NCBI GenBank assembly: GCA_900618425.1
Contig: UZAN01040510.1
Location: 1 to 64,000, forward strand
Direction: 5' to 3'
Length of the DNA stretch: 64,000 nt
From: Echinostoma caproni
Taxonomy: Eukaryota > Platyhelminthes > Trematoda > Plagiorchiida > Echinostomatidae
Positions within the stretch are counted from its first letter, which is position 1. The number at the start of each line of letters is the position of its first letter. A model generated the notes under the pieces. It was not told the origin of the DNA. It saw nothing but the letters and a program-made list of their open reading frames with translations, and made no database searches. The position numbers were made by a program, and so were the translations under genes. Shown in pieces: positions 48,501 through 61,700 of this stretch.

Positions 48501-51500
48501 TTACGCTACATGGTTCACATAAACATGGCACTGTCAGACAGGTGTTTTAATTTTGTATTAGTGATCGCATGTTGAACTTCGATGAACGCGTCAAACAGAC
48601 CAATGAGAGGTTCTCTTTTCGGATTTTGAATGAACTTGAATGTATTCCAAAGATAGATTTGTGAACGGTTGTGTTGAATTTCAACGTGGTCTGATATTTT
48701 CATGTAACGTTGGATGAATGGACAACGTATGACGTCGTGTATACGCTGTGGCTTCATCATGGAGACACATGAAACCTAATGCGTTGTGGGTATCAAACCC
48801 AGCCAGTATGCAGATGGACAACAAGAATGGAACAAACTCCATAGTTGCATTCGGCATTGGGACATAAATGCACAATTTTCAAAAGAGAACGCGATTTTGG
48901 AAAGATCTGGTGGACTTGGAGGCAACTTGTTTGAAAAGAGATAAATTAAGAACATCTAAATAAACCATGACTCTGTAAGCATGATAATATTTTCACTCAA
49001 CTAAAATTGTGTTGAGTGCAAACTTCTGTTGTACGAATTGCAAATTTACTTAGAAATTGTATGATAATACGTAAGTCGATCCGGGACCAGAAAAGCACCA
49101 GTTTCTATTACGTCAATTGCAAACCGCGTAAAACTACCTAATGAAATGATTTGTATAAATGATCTAAATACANNNNNTGTGGAGGGTGAAAGCATTCTTT
49201 CTAACTCAAAGTGTTTGTAACATTAGACCAGACGGGAAAAACGAAAGAGAACTATGATGTAAGTTGGTGATTACCTTCGTTTATTTTGCGTACAGTGAAT
49301 TATATGGCTATCCAGAAATCAAGATAGATTGCCTGTAAGCCAACTGAATTGTAAGCATGATCAAATTGAATTCAGATAATCTGATAAATATTTGCAAGTT
49401 GAGAGCTCTGGTGAATTTGCGGAATCAAACAGTACATCATCAAAACCATAATCGGTTTCTAAGCCCATCCTGGCTCTCTCACATAATGTTTTTGGATACA
49501 TAAACCAATATCCTCGTTGCACTTTTCATAACCATCAAACAAAAATAAACCTGGATCTCTACATTAATGGTTCGTCTTTGACCACGCAGTATCCAGATAG
49601 GGTTGTGTTTGGATTAACCATATTATGCGATTATATGTAATTCTCATTTGTCAGTTTTTTTTACCAAACCAGATTAGATCAACTAACAGGGTGATATTGC
49701 AAGGGATCAAGAAGATATTTGACGTATCAAAACTAACTGTTTAATCGATAGAAGTATTTGGCTTACCAAAAATGACGTTATATTAAGCTTGGAAGTGAAT
49801 AAAATGCGTGCTGCAACCGAATGTTAAGTTCTCGTCAGGAGAGTTTGGTTTCTGTTGCTGGATATTTCTACACTCATGAATAATGCAACAACATTATTAT
49901 TGTCTATTTTCGTCATTGCACATACACTTAGAGGAGTTCGGCTATCATGGAGATATCTCGCCGATTTTTCTAATGTTTCTAGGTAGATTTCCGCGATTGT
50001 ATGTTTGTGTGAGTGAAACAATAATGCATCAGTTAACCTTGATGCCCCACAAAAGAAAAATGGATTGATAGTTCATTCATAATGTGTAAAATGATTTCCA
50101 AAAGCCTTAAAAATTACATTAGATGAAGCACTTTGTTAATCAAACTTCAGTTGCAATCAGAAACAGAAATTAGGATAATTGTAGAGGTATACCGTTGGAC
50201 GTTATTGCTGAGGGACTTGAGTCGAAAACGTTGCCACAGGAATGACTTGCATTCTACAAAAGCTCTACAAACGCATCCGTTAACGTTCAATCAATCTATG
50301 GTATGGTTTCCCTGAGTCCGAGTCAACAGCCGATAGATGTAAATTTATATATTCTTTGTATACGCTTGAAGCAGAAGAGCACAAGCCCACTCTCTAATTC
50401 CCTAATACACAGAACGATAGTCACCGACAAATACTTAAGAAATGACTCCAATATGAAATAATATTTAAATTTGTTTTCCTGAGTGTCACTTAGAATTTAG
50501 GTTTCCGGAAAATGAAAATTTTGCTATTGAAGAGATACACTCCTTTGAACAAGTACGTTGAATCTAATACTGGAGATTCTGCAATGAAGAACTCAAAATG
50601 TCTTCAAAGGTTCAACACATCCACTACCCATAAAAACGAGTGTTTTGCTGTTTCAAATAAGCTGAAAACAATACATTGATAGCCGAAACTGACACCGAAA
50701 CGTATCTAATTTCCGGAGACTAGGAGCAGTTCGATAAATAGAAATTCTCAGGTAACTGAAATGCCTCGGTGGTTATATTTATACGTTTAACTTTGGTTAA
50801 CCGTTCTAAGAGTCCTGTTGACTGTTTTAGAAGAAATTGAAAATATCGTTGTGTTGAATAGTTTTACCATTCATAATAGTTGGGGATATTTGAAATATCG
50901 TATAAAATGTGAATCTACAAACGTATTCTACCGGATGCGAAAAAGGAAATTTATTTTGCATAGTAAGTACTTGTTCAGCATTCCTAACCGGATTCAGCAC
51001 ATAATTACTGCCTTTCGGAAACAGGAAAACCACAGAAGCAACACAAGAGAAAATCAAAAGGTGTGCAATCGAAATGATTGTCCTGAATACCCAAACTGTT
51101 TATCCCAGTTCATACCAGCGGGGAATAAAATAATTTCTATATGAGGGTATGCGGGAAGATAAAATGTGCGTGGTTAAATGAATGAAGCCAGCAATCCGAA
51201 AAGCCTGTATGAAAAGGACGATTTGGGTCAGTAAGTACCTCGTCCGTGAAAACATCACAAGATCTGATGTGAGTTGTATAAATGCTGATCGGAAGAAGAC
51301 TGAATAGGCGAAAACTAACGTTATGATGGCTAACCAACACACAATGAGCTTAAAATCCTTTTGATTGACCCAGAAATATTGATTAAAACAAACGGGATTG
51401 GAAAAAAGTTGCTGTTACAAGATAACAAACGCAAATTTGACGTACGTCAAAACGGCTAAACTTACATGGATAAATTCATGTAAAGTCAGGTTTATTTCAT

Positions 51501-53016
51501 CTTGGAGGATAGATGTAGAGTTGAATGAATGAAGCAGTCTAAAAATGGTGTTTAGAATTGCTTTTAGCAATGAAACATAGTTATTATGCATTCAAAATGT
51601 TAGTGTTTTCACGAGAAAACATTATCGAGGGCAGTTCCGGGGCAATAGACAAAGTCTGAATAACATGCATCAAAATCACTTGAGCATCTTGAAGAAAGAG
51701 ACAAAAATAAACTGAAGAAGAATTTTTATGCGATAACTTAACTATGACTAGAAACTCAATCGCATGGCAATGTGGAATTATTATAACTTCAAAGCACAGA
51801 GGAAGGAGACTACACGAGGAATTTTCCACTTGAATATACCAATGGAACCGATGTTTAAGAATTGAATCTCGGTCGTTTGCAAAATCACCCATAATCAGTG
51901 ATCAGCATTTCTAACAGGCACGACAACAACTGGCAAATCGCTCGTGGTTTGTATCAAGTGTTAAGTGAAACCCCCATGTAATTGAAACCTTGCCATCACA
52001 AACTACATTTAAATTGCATGCACAGGTTAATTATTAGGAGTAATTCTGTGGTTCACGAGAAAGAATTTCAACTTATTCATCACTGTCGTTCTAAAAACAG
52101 TGTGTTCTAGTGGCAGATATTCAAATGGTACGGTTAAGTCAGTTAGTCAAATACCTCGCTAAAAGCGATGTAAAGTTGCTGTCATCAACTTGTATTGTGC
52201 AATCTAATTTAATCTGTGACAATTGTTAGACCACACTTAAGGTATATAAACATATCATGTTGCACTTGCATAGAAACTTGCACTAAACAGAGGCAATGAA
52301 GTTAAAGATGATAAAATCAAATGCCTATTCTTGGCTTCTTGCTTCTGTTTCGGGTAGACGTTTGTGCCCATTTAACACAAGTTTGTTGCCTGTATCATAT
52401 ATCTTTCGTATTTGGCGTGGCCAGCTGTGTATTGCAAATTCGGATACTGCCTCCAATGCATCGCGAGAGTAACACATTTAGGTATCTACACATATATGTC
52501 TATTTCGTCTTGTTTTTGAACAATAAATTGACAGTATGCACTGTGCATTCGATAACAAAATTAATTAGCCCGCAATATGCTAGTATTCTTGCAAAAACTT
52601 CGACATTTATCAATGTCAAACGATAAGACCGTTTCAAACTGTGAATATGTCTGTCGTGACATTTAATTTTCTAGCACTGCTCTCAGCAGTGGTCTGATAT
52701 TGATCGTCAGGAAAGGTCAACCTATTGGTAGTTGATCTGGGGAGACAGTTATGAAGACAAAAGGAAGAAATGTTGTGTTTCTGATAACCAGTATTCATCC
52801 CTCTTTTAAAAAATAAATTTCAAAGGAGAATCAAACCACGTAATGAAGCCAAACAGCAGTAGGAAGTTGAGCTATAGATCCTCTATTGTATTCCTCAACA
52901 ATCTGTTCATTGAGCCAGAAGGGTGAGGTTAGTCTGAAACTTCTGCATAAATCTATCAAGTTTATTATATTTTGTAATTGTGAAAACACATTGCTGTCGG
53001 TGCAAGTGAAAATAAA
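45546..53016. other. Non-genic stretch
   Basis: No gene or mobile element recognised. Five Ns lie at 49173-49177. Open frames reach 102-108 codons (50818-51144 plus, 51584-51892 minus) without motifs. The adjoining minus-strand frames at 48220-48875 are moderately long but show no family. Confidence 0.5.
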
Positions 53017-53018
53017 CC

Positions 53019-53056
53019 GACGTTTCAGTTACCGGGGGTAACCTTTATCAATGAGA
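53019..53056 (-). ncRNA. PLE-type hammerhead ribozyme motif (U3-A8 variant)
   Basis: Minus strand. Core TTGATAA (53051-53045) corresponds to CUGANGA with C3 changed to U and G8 changed to A. Stem II GGTTACC/GGTAACT (53043-53037 with 53033-53027), loop CCC, seven pairs including one G-U. GAAACGTC (53026-53019) gives the minimal two-pair, loopless stem III typical of PLE hammerheads, with cleavage predicted after GUC. C3 and G8 pair in the hammerhead fold, so the two changes keep a Watson-Crick pair. Stem I pairing could not be seen convincingly. Its place beside a PLE endonuclease supports homology. Confidence 0.68.
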
Positions 53057-53099
53057 TTTTACAATCGAATGAGTCCGGAACAGTTTGCCAACTAGATTC

Positions 53100-53965
53100 T
53101 CACCAACTGCGTGTATGTGTGTGTGCGTTTTTATGTAATTCTGTGTCCGTGTCTGCGTAAACGTCACCGATCCAGATCGGGTGTTGGACACATCCGTTTA
53201 TGCAATGTTTGTCTGTGGGATCGGGGTTATCTAAGGTCAAGTCAGCGTTAGGACGAGTGCTGGCAAATAACGTTAACGCTGTCCAGATGCTCGAAACCTC
53301 TGCTCCGTTGTTTCGGTTTGTGCGTCCAAGATGGACACTAATTGTCAAAGCCTCGGCGTATAGGCGTTCGGTGTTTGTTTGAAAACCTCGTTGGAGAATT
53401 TCTGTTTTCGTAGTCAATATGGAGTCCTTCGGCAATGACATGCAGTGCAACTGCCGAATGTCGTTCGAGTTTGTTGAACTGTGCGTCATTAGTTGGTCGC
53501 ATGTTTGTCCAACATAGTCTGCTGGGCAATCCCTCAAACTGACCTTGTAAATGCAGTTGTTTTGGTCTTGCATCTGAATTAGATCTTTGACTTTGGACAG
53601 CCTGTGTTGCAGTATGTTGTCTATCCGGAAGAAAATCCGGATGTTATAATTACCGAGGATATTTCTGATTGCCTCAGATGTCCCCGATCTGTAGGGTATA
53701 CCAATGAATGTTAGTCTATTGAACCCTTGCTTTCCGTGGTTAATTTAGTTTTGGTAAGCTCGTGTGGTACAAACCGTTGTTGGTAGTTTTATTCCTTGAG
53801 TACCCGGTTTAAGCGTTGCATTTCATCGTTGCATGTTGCCTCTTCGTTGCAGAGATTTTCAACCCTGCTTGCTAGTGACGAGATAAGTGCACGCTTTTGC
53901 CCTGTGGATGTGCAGAATCAAAATTCAAGTTTAACTTGTCAATGAGAAAACGATATGGCTCAAAG
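53100..53965 (-). pseudogene. PLE linker and GIY-YIG endonuclease, disrupted
   Basis: In minus-strand order: SLASRVENLCNEEATCNDEM and RLNRVLKE (about 53810-53890), stops, then LTFIGIPYRSGTSEAIRNIL (about 53645-53705), IRIFFRIDNILQHRLSKVKD (about 53590-53645), and NCIYKVSLRDCPADYVGQTC in the 157-codon frame 53100-53573: CIY and YVG are the two halves of the GIY-YIG motif (residues 7-9 and 20-22). The catalytic Arg expected shortly after is missing. The better match for the middle of the domain (ALHVIAEGLHIDYEN) is in another frame at 53338-53529, returning to the first frame at EILQRGFQTNTERLYAEA, so two compensating frameshifts are present. NNGAEVSSIWTAL marks the usual C-terminal block. Confidence 0.85.
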
Positions 53966-56900
53966 TTTTATCCGACGCACAATATGCTTGGGGTCCGAAC
54001 GTTTTGCTTTGTTTTAAATATCAAACACTCCATCCCATCCCTTTCCTAATACCATTATGATAAGCTTCCGAGACTTGGGTACAGTTTACATCATTTATCG
54101 GGAGACCATTTCGTCACATTTCCAGGACAATCTAAGGTAAACTAGAGAAGCGAATTGTAGATGAAACCCAGTGCAACGAACAGCCATAAATTTATGCCAG
54201 TGTTCCTGTGCTAAAAGGAAACCTGCCTGGGCTCAACCCGAAATTTGAATAAAAGTGTGGAGCACAATGAACCATGTGATCACACCAGTGTGTCTTCGCA
54301 TGGATCTAGTGGTCTTTGCAGTTTATTGTCAATCAGTCGTTTACACGTTAAGTTTCCTTTTTCATTGTGAAGCACGTGGTTCTCTATGACAATCAACCGG
54401 ATTCGGTTTGCGCGATCACTAATTTTACAACCGTTCCCTATCACGAGGTTTATCTTTCGGACATTGTTCTTACTGTTTGAGTAATTGCAATGACCGGATT
54501 GAAAACGTTTCCATTTGGCAATATTATTACACTGATAATTGTAGCGAGAGGATTATCCTATTAGTAACGTTTAGTTTCTGCACAGTTTCTGCATATCATT
54601 TTGAGGATACAAGGAACAAAAGCCATGACAGCTTTTCTGGTGGAATTGAAAACTATTTATGACTGTACTTTCAAAACGTTTCCCTGCCGAATCACAGTTT
54701 TCTTTCTTTAAGTTTTAAACAAACACTGAAAATATTTGTTGATGGGTAAAAGCTACCAGGTAAACTAAAAAAACTGGGGTTCGGTGATAACTGTTTGTAT
54801 TTCAATGTGACATAGTTTTCGGTAAAAGATTTGCAAATACTTATAATTATGCTGGAGAACATTTCGTCAACTCCTAGCAGTGTTTTCTCAGAAGTGAAAT
54901 AATATAAAGCATCAGTGTAAACAACTGTGCACATGCGCGTCAACTGGCATTCTACAAAACCGTAATTTAGGTCACTTCCGATACTTTAAAGTGACCATAC
55001 ACATTTCATAAAAGTGCAGGCACCTAGACTGTGATCAGCTGAATAAGTCATGTCAAGTTAGATTGGGTGAGAATTGAAAGAGCCAATGTTGCAGGATCCC
55101 TAATTGACGTGAAAAGCATAACAATCATCACGAAAAATTGGCGCAGCATTTCACTTTAATTCCGGGCACAGCTAAGTGAAATGAATTGAAGCATGGGCCA
55201 GTGTAGCAGAATAAATGAAAAAATCCAACAAACAATCAACCTAAAATGAAAGACAATTTTTCGGGGGATACGTCTGCGCACAAAACGTTTGGATATGACA
55301 GAGTAATCTCCAGCATGTGATCACAATGAAAATAGATGTTCGTTTCAGTTGGATGGTAATCAATAGGTGGTATTGGATAGGTGAAATCAGACTCATCATT
55401 AAAAAGTTATGCTTTGTAATGACTGTTCATACGCATTTGTGTATACCTACATTACTGCATTGCTATTTTTCAAATGAAATTTTCTCCAAAATTCGATGAT
55501 CTCATAAATCTCATAAATTACAGCTGCCTGCAAACAGCCAGCTTCGTGAAAAATTGGTATGAAGGCCAATTTTGCGTATGAAATACGCTGCAGAATCACA
55601 ACAATAAATTTCACATTACTATTCTTTTGTTCTGACGATCGAAAAGTGAAATTTCTATCAAGTTCGTAGGATATTGTATCAAGGTCTTCATCGCCAACTG
55701 ATATTCAACGGTTTGAATCACTATCGCTACATATGATGCGACAATTGTTATATTTTCACTACCATCGTTTAATGTAGTTGGTACACAGTTCGCCTCACAC
55801 TTAATTTAGCAAGTCAGAATAGTAACAGCAACACATTTTACTTTGTACACGTGATTGACATTATCAATCAGTTTTGATCGAGGAGCAGACCAGAAAATTT
55901 GAAATGTAATTTGATACCTTTCCAAGGCTCAAAACGATTTTTTGAAACTACAGAGGCACTACTCTCATTTTCCGTGAAAAATTAGATTTCCCCCACCATT
56001 TAGAAGAATCCCAACTAACGACTGCATTCGGTTGGGTAATTGCTGAAATGGCCGGACTGTGTAGATAAAGTCTCAGACCATCATGAAAGAATGAGCTTCT
56101 TCTATTATAATGTCCATAACCTAATGATGTTAAACGCGTAAATTTAGATAAATCAAGATTACGTGACTTTGTTTCGTGAAGGCGAGATATAATCGATGTT
56201 CCAAGCAAAGAAAAGTGGAGTTTAACATGGCAATAACGACAAACTTTGTGATTGATGGACACATGAGATAGCGTTATTCTTGTTCAAAATCAATATACAT
56301 TTGCTCGGAAGGAATGAATATTCACTTTTGTTATTGCCTAATTTCCTAAATTAAAAGAGGTCAAGAAACATAATACAAAGCGCCATGCTATGTTATTATT
56401 GAACGTTAAACTTATATCACTAAAAAACCCTGACAGAATGTTGTGCTTTCTTCAGTCCTTTCTAATATCTGATTTCCAACCAGTTACACTAGTGCTTTGT
56501 ACGCTGTAAGCCAAGAGACCGTAGACTAAGGCACTATACACGTCTCCAATAGTGCGAATGTTTGGGCATCTTAAACACCTGTTTAGTCGTACGTGTATTC
56601 TCTGAACATTCGCACAGTTTTTTCAAGGGCGATACACTGATGTTTTCTGCGAAAAAACTGTTTCACACTAGAGGCATTTTGAAATTTGGTTGGACTTTTA
56701 CCTTCTCTTCAATTATCCCATGCAACAGGCGGCATACGGGGAAAAGCACTTCATTTGAAGATACCAAGTCGCCGCAAGTCGATTGTAAGATTATCAACTA
56801 GAAACAAAACAACTTGAAGCCGGATAACACAATGTATCGCATCCTTCTTTTCACAGTTCACGTGGTAATGCACTTTGACTTTGTATAACTAAAGCATTAA

Positions 56901-58706
56901 TTAGAAAAAGCTGGGTCGTTGTGATGAGGACAATTAACGTCTCACTCTTAATGCGGTTTTCTATTCGGATTTGAGCATAGTAAACATCGGACCATTTAAC
57001 TTTCAACCTGATGCATGTGGTACGTTGACCTTCAGGCTTTACGTTTATCGGTTAAGCATTAAAACTCTGCAGGCCTTAGGAGTTTCAGCTTTTCTCCTTA
57101 TAGCTGACAATTTAAAAATTCCTCTCAAATTCATATCAGTTGAATTAGAATTTCTTCTAAATACGAGCAATGAAACCTCTTCAACAAATATGATTTTCGA
57201 GTTTTGAAATACTGTATCCTGGCTATTTCCGATTAATACCCTTTTATCTGAAAAGTCATGGAATCATCAAATGATTAATTTCTAATAACATTACCAATAA
57301 TTGCCCAGTAAAAACATGTTGCAAGGGTGACGATGCTACCCCTACCCCAAACGCTTTTTTTAGGTCTACCAACATAGACATTGCCACCATGGCAACATGA
57401 CCCGGTTACATTACCGTGGCCTTTATTAATAGCTTCATGTTACTGACGAAAGATAACGGTGCAGCATGAATTCCTCCTTTTGGTTTATAACCTCTACCGT
57501 CAAAGATTCTATTGCCCATGGATCGAATTTCCACCTAGAAACGATGTAACTACCAAATGTATACATTTTTCACCTTAATCTAACGTAACTATTAGGAAAT
57601 TTTGGTTTTCTCTCTTTACCTCAACTAGAGTGGCTGTTCATGTTAGTTACGCAGCATCCATATTCATCTAGGTGTACTTCTTTAAAATCATCATATACAC
57701 AGTTCATTTGTTTGTTTGCTGTTAGCTTCGAAAATTACCATAGATTGTGCGGATTGTAATTTGGAAACTTTGATCAGCTTGTGGTTTACCGAGGTGTAAT
57801 TCAAACAGTCATTGATTAGTCACAATGCTTATCTTGAGCAAGGATTATGCAATATTTCAGTGTTGTATAAGCGGGCGTGATTCATATAAACTATCAGTTT
57901 ATTCATCTGAGTGGAAGGTTCTAACACAGGAACTAAGAAACGATACGACCAGTCAGTATTCGAATACAGTGTGATACACCCTCAAGGGCTATTGGAACTC
58001 GGAAGTGAGTGCCCAGAAGAGAGGAGAACTATAACAAGATGTAATTCATGTTCAAGACATTTTATTGTCCTTTATCTACACAACAGTAATTCTTCTCTAT
58101 GAATCAGTTATACATTATAGGTACCTGTGAACTTAACAGAATGCTTAACTCTCAGGTTCCTTGGTAAGATCTGAATAAACGTGCCCAACCGTAAACCAGA
58201 AACGCCTCCGTATTTTCCACAAATGCTAATCCCAGAAAATCTTATTACCCTTGATACGTCCATCATTCAGAAAAAAGAGTGAAACGGATAAATTTGTTTC
58301 GTTCATATACAGTCACATAGCTTTACTAGTGAAACACTGGGCTAGAGCCATGATGGAATAAGTGGAACGGTCGAATTGCTCTCATAAGTAATTACAGCTG
58401 GAGCATGAGAAACTGATAGATCATCCGTTTCACACAAAAGAACCCAAATCTTATTTGGTTTTGCTTTGGTCTCTAATTTACGCAGAACAATACAACGTTC
58501 AATGTAAATGCATAGACTTAGAGTTTAGATGACTTTGTCATGCGATACGACAGTTTTGATATTTGTTTTCTCCAAAGGTCCTTTACATCATTTGAGTTCA
58601 GTATACCAACCGGAAAGATATTTCTCTTTCCTATGCACACTAAAGAATCATTGACACCTCATGGTAACTGGTATCCATTCTAGTCGTTTAATTTGAACCA
58701 ATCATT

Positions 58707-58710
<4 letters not shown>
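53966..58710. other. Non-genic stretch
   Basis: No gene recognised. RT sequences of the PLE do not continue here. An 11-bp inverted repeat (56552-56562 with 56605-56615) is at chance level. The 104-codon minus-strand frame at 55948-56262 has no motif. Confidence 0.5.

Positions 58711-58740
<30 letters not shown>
58711..58740. repeat. (AT)15 microsatellite
   Basis: Thirty bases of perfect alternating AT. Confidence 0.97.
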
Positions 58741-58742
<2 letters not shown>

Positions 58743-61700
58743 CTAGGCCAAACCAGTTGAGAATCTGGTTGGTTTCGTACCCTTCAGAGGGAAGTGATAT
58801 TAGCTGGTTGTTTATTGTTAACGGGTATTTTATTCTCTTGCTTCAACAATACTCAAATAGTTCATTTTCAAATACGAGTCTAGTAGATGTACTTTAAATA
58901 ACAGCCCATCTGGCGGGAATCAGGATGTACGAACATGGTGGTTGACGTTGGTAATCCCAACTGGATGTAATTAATAATCAATACATATTTGAGTGAGGAT
59001 AAAGAATGGGCATGTTTCACAACAATAAATCTATCGCACTGGTCTTCTTTTCTCTCTTTAGAGCTCATCTCTTGAGGATCGGGTAAATTTACTTGTATCA
59101 CGAAGAATTTCACTTCTAGATGAGATGTTCGAAAACGCCTGCAGTAACCGCAGAGGACAAAGAAAGGTAGCAGTCCTCACTCATGTTCTGTTTAATCCCT
59201 GAAAGGATTGTGAAATGTCACTGATCTCTAAAGGTGCATGAAGTGAAATGATTATTAGGCTTACAGTTGTGCTTTCGCCGATGAGCATTACATTCGAATT
59301 CGGTTTCTTTTTCTGGCATAAATTTCATACAAAAGTTTATTGCTAGATTTTACGAGCTACATACCCCACCGGTTCTTTTGGTAACAGTCATAGCATTGGT
59401 AGATAGTATGGCGAACCATTAAGAACCTTTACGTACGCAGCACCTTTGACATCACTGAAGTAAGCTAGACGTAGTAAAACGATTTTTATTTGAAATAACA
59501 CAACTTTATTTCCAAAGCGTCTACATGCTGCCTCTGTGTGGAATTACATTTTCCCGAAATCAAAACACTTGTTTCATTCATTTAAAACCTTGATTCTCGT
59601 GATCATTACTATGAATTACTAAACAACTAAGATCAGAATCACTTTACAGTTGATCGACTTATCATAATTGAGGGACGGTTGCGCGCCGATTGGCCTGAGT
59701 TCCCACGTAGTTGCTATCTCCAGTAGACCAAGGAGTTTTGCCATCTGCAAGTGAATTTATAATAGCTACCAAGTGCCACTTACTATCGCAAATTACTTCA
59801 CGCGCTCTGAAAAATATAGAACTCACTCATGTCTACCCAAGTACAACATATGAGACCCCCGAGAACAGATCTTTAGAAACTAGTTTTTAGCACAGGGTGC
59901 TACGAGATCTTTTGACGGTGTGAAGCTGTGTGATCTGGGAAGCGTATTTAATTATAAAGCGTTTAAGAATGGCGAGTAAACTCAGGATCATGAATATCTG
60001 TTCCTTCAAACCGGGTGGACGCTGTTCTTACGGACGCTCTATGGGCGTGCACTGATAATTGGTATGGTTCACACTTCCAGTTCTAGGGTGGCTGCTAAGC
60101 TAATCGTGACCCATTCGAAGGGGTGATTCCGCAATGTTAACTGGGCCAACGGAGGTGAGTTTAGGAATTCACCACTGGAGCCTTTGGTTTATTGAGCCTA
60201 ACTACCATTGCGATATGGAGGGGGTGGATGGAATGATTTGTGAGTACCTCAGTTCATTGGGAGCAGGTGTATTGTCGAACGGATCTCACAAACTTAAGAT
60301 ATTGTCCACCCGTACAGTGTGCCCAAATCACACTTACTCCAGTGATTTCCAATATCAGGGCATCTAGTGTTAAGTTACTATACCTTACACTGCTTCATCC
60401 ACCAATCTTATAATATCAACCTCGCAGAAAAATGTAAAGCTTTTATAGCGGGTAGTTCATTGTGCATTTCTTGAATCCTGGAATAAAGGCCAGTATCCAG
60501 CTTTTACAACAATCCATAAGATAATTACTGGACATGAAATATTGTTTCGCACGGAAATCCTAATTTTTTGACAGAAGATTTTCCTATGAACTTCGCTTTG
60601 CCAATTTAACTCACGGTGACTTCAAACTAATGGCAAGTTCCATGTTAAGCTGCTTAGAAACGATCATCCTTTACATACCTTCTTGAAGCACAATCAAAAA
60701 GTAATTCACTCAAACGCACACTCACGTAGCTATCAGGGTATTAATTCAAGTGATACCAGCAGCATTTCAAACTTTATGGTTAACCTTATCAATACTACTA
60801 GGCCTACGTACTGCTCGAGGCCAGTAGTGAGATCTGGATGGCCACTGTGGTGCAAACATTTAATAACCGGTTGTTAAAGCGCAGAGAAGACGGTTGTGCG
60901 ATGCATTGCGGTCACATGCATCCCACAGCATGTTACATGTCTTGGTCGTTTACCTTACCAGTACAAGTTCGTGTGTGTGTCTCTGTCAGTCGCCATTCCC
61001 GTGAGAAATCTTGTCGGGTCGTGTTGCGCTGATACAAATAGATCATGCATGATGGATGCTAGAGCCATTGCTTATGCCCATCACATGATGCTGCAAGAGG
61101 ATTCGGGAATCACGCCCAGAGTGTGCGGAATGACACCAATCGATCATGCTCGATCGTTGTACGCTTTCTGGTCATCCACCTTCGCATCTAGTTAGTGTGC
61201 TACTTGCAGATTGTGTATAGTAACATTTTATGTATTGATGAGGGTAAAGTTGTCATCCAGGATAACACTCTGTTCCAAAGAATTTTAACGGGTTTTGTAA
61301 CCAGAGCCGTGGAATTGTCGCACGGGAACAAAGGNNNNTGGACCTTTGCACGTAGACCTGACAAGCTGTCGCTCCGATCATTGAACACGCTCCAAATTTC
61401 AACACATTTCATCTCGAATTAACGCTTACCGCAATTCATCATTATGGCACCTTACTCGTCTACTAATTAATAAAGAGCGGACAATCAATGAACTATGTCT
61501 TAACATTGGATTATGAAATGTCCCCATGTATGTAAAAATTTTCTCCCAGTTTATTATGTACATTGAGACGCTTGACGTGTATGATTTTTAACCGAAATGT
61601 GAGCCCCATTGCTTGCAAAAGTTATACACAATACAATACCGGTGTTTCCCCCGTGGTAACATCACCAATTATCACCCCGTAGGATGTGTTCAACTCCCAC

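Larger units (their letters stand above)
53017..53965 (-). mobile_element. 5'-truncated Penelope-like element, copy 3, with terminal hammerhead
   Basis: On the minus strand, from about 53965: the last part of the PLE RT/linker, the GIY-YIG endonuclease, a stop at about 53100, then a hammerhead-like motif ending at 53019. RT palm sequences expected farther upstream (54-55 kb) are absent, so the element is 5'-truncated, as is common for PLEs. Hammerhead motifs in the terminal repeats of PLEs are an established feature, and the position just outside the ORF fits. The downstream end was not determined. Confidence 0.82.

Noticed and set aside
49825..49845. CTGACGAG on the minus strand
   Set aside because: No GAAA in the right place and no stem II.
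56552..56615. 11-bp perfect inverted repeat with a 42-nt spacer
   Set aside because: About one such pair is expected by chance in 64 kb.
61195..61422. ILCIDE in an open frame, like an ABC-transporter Walker B
   Set aside because: Six residues only; the D-loop does not follow, and the frame runs through four Ns. Not enough for a family call.
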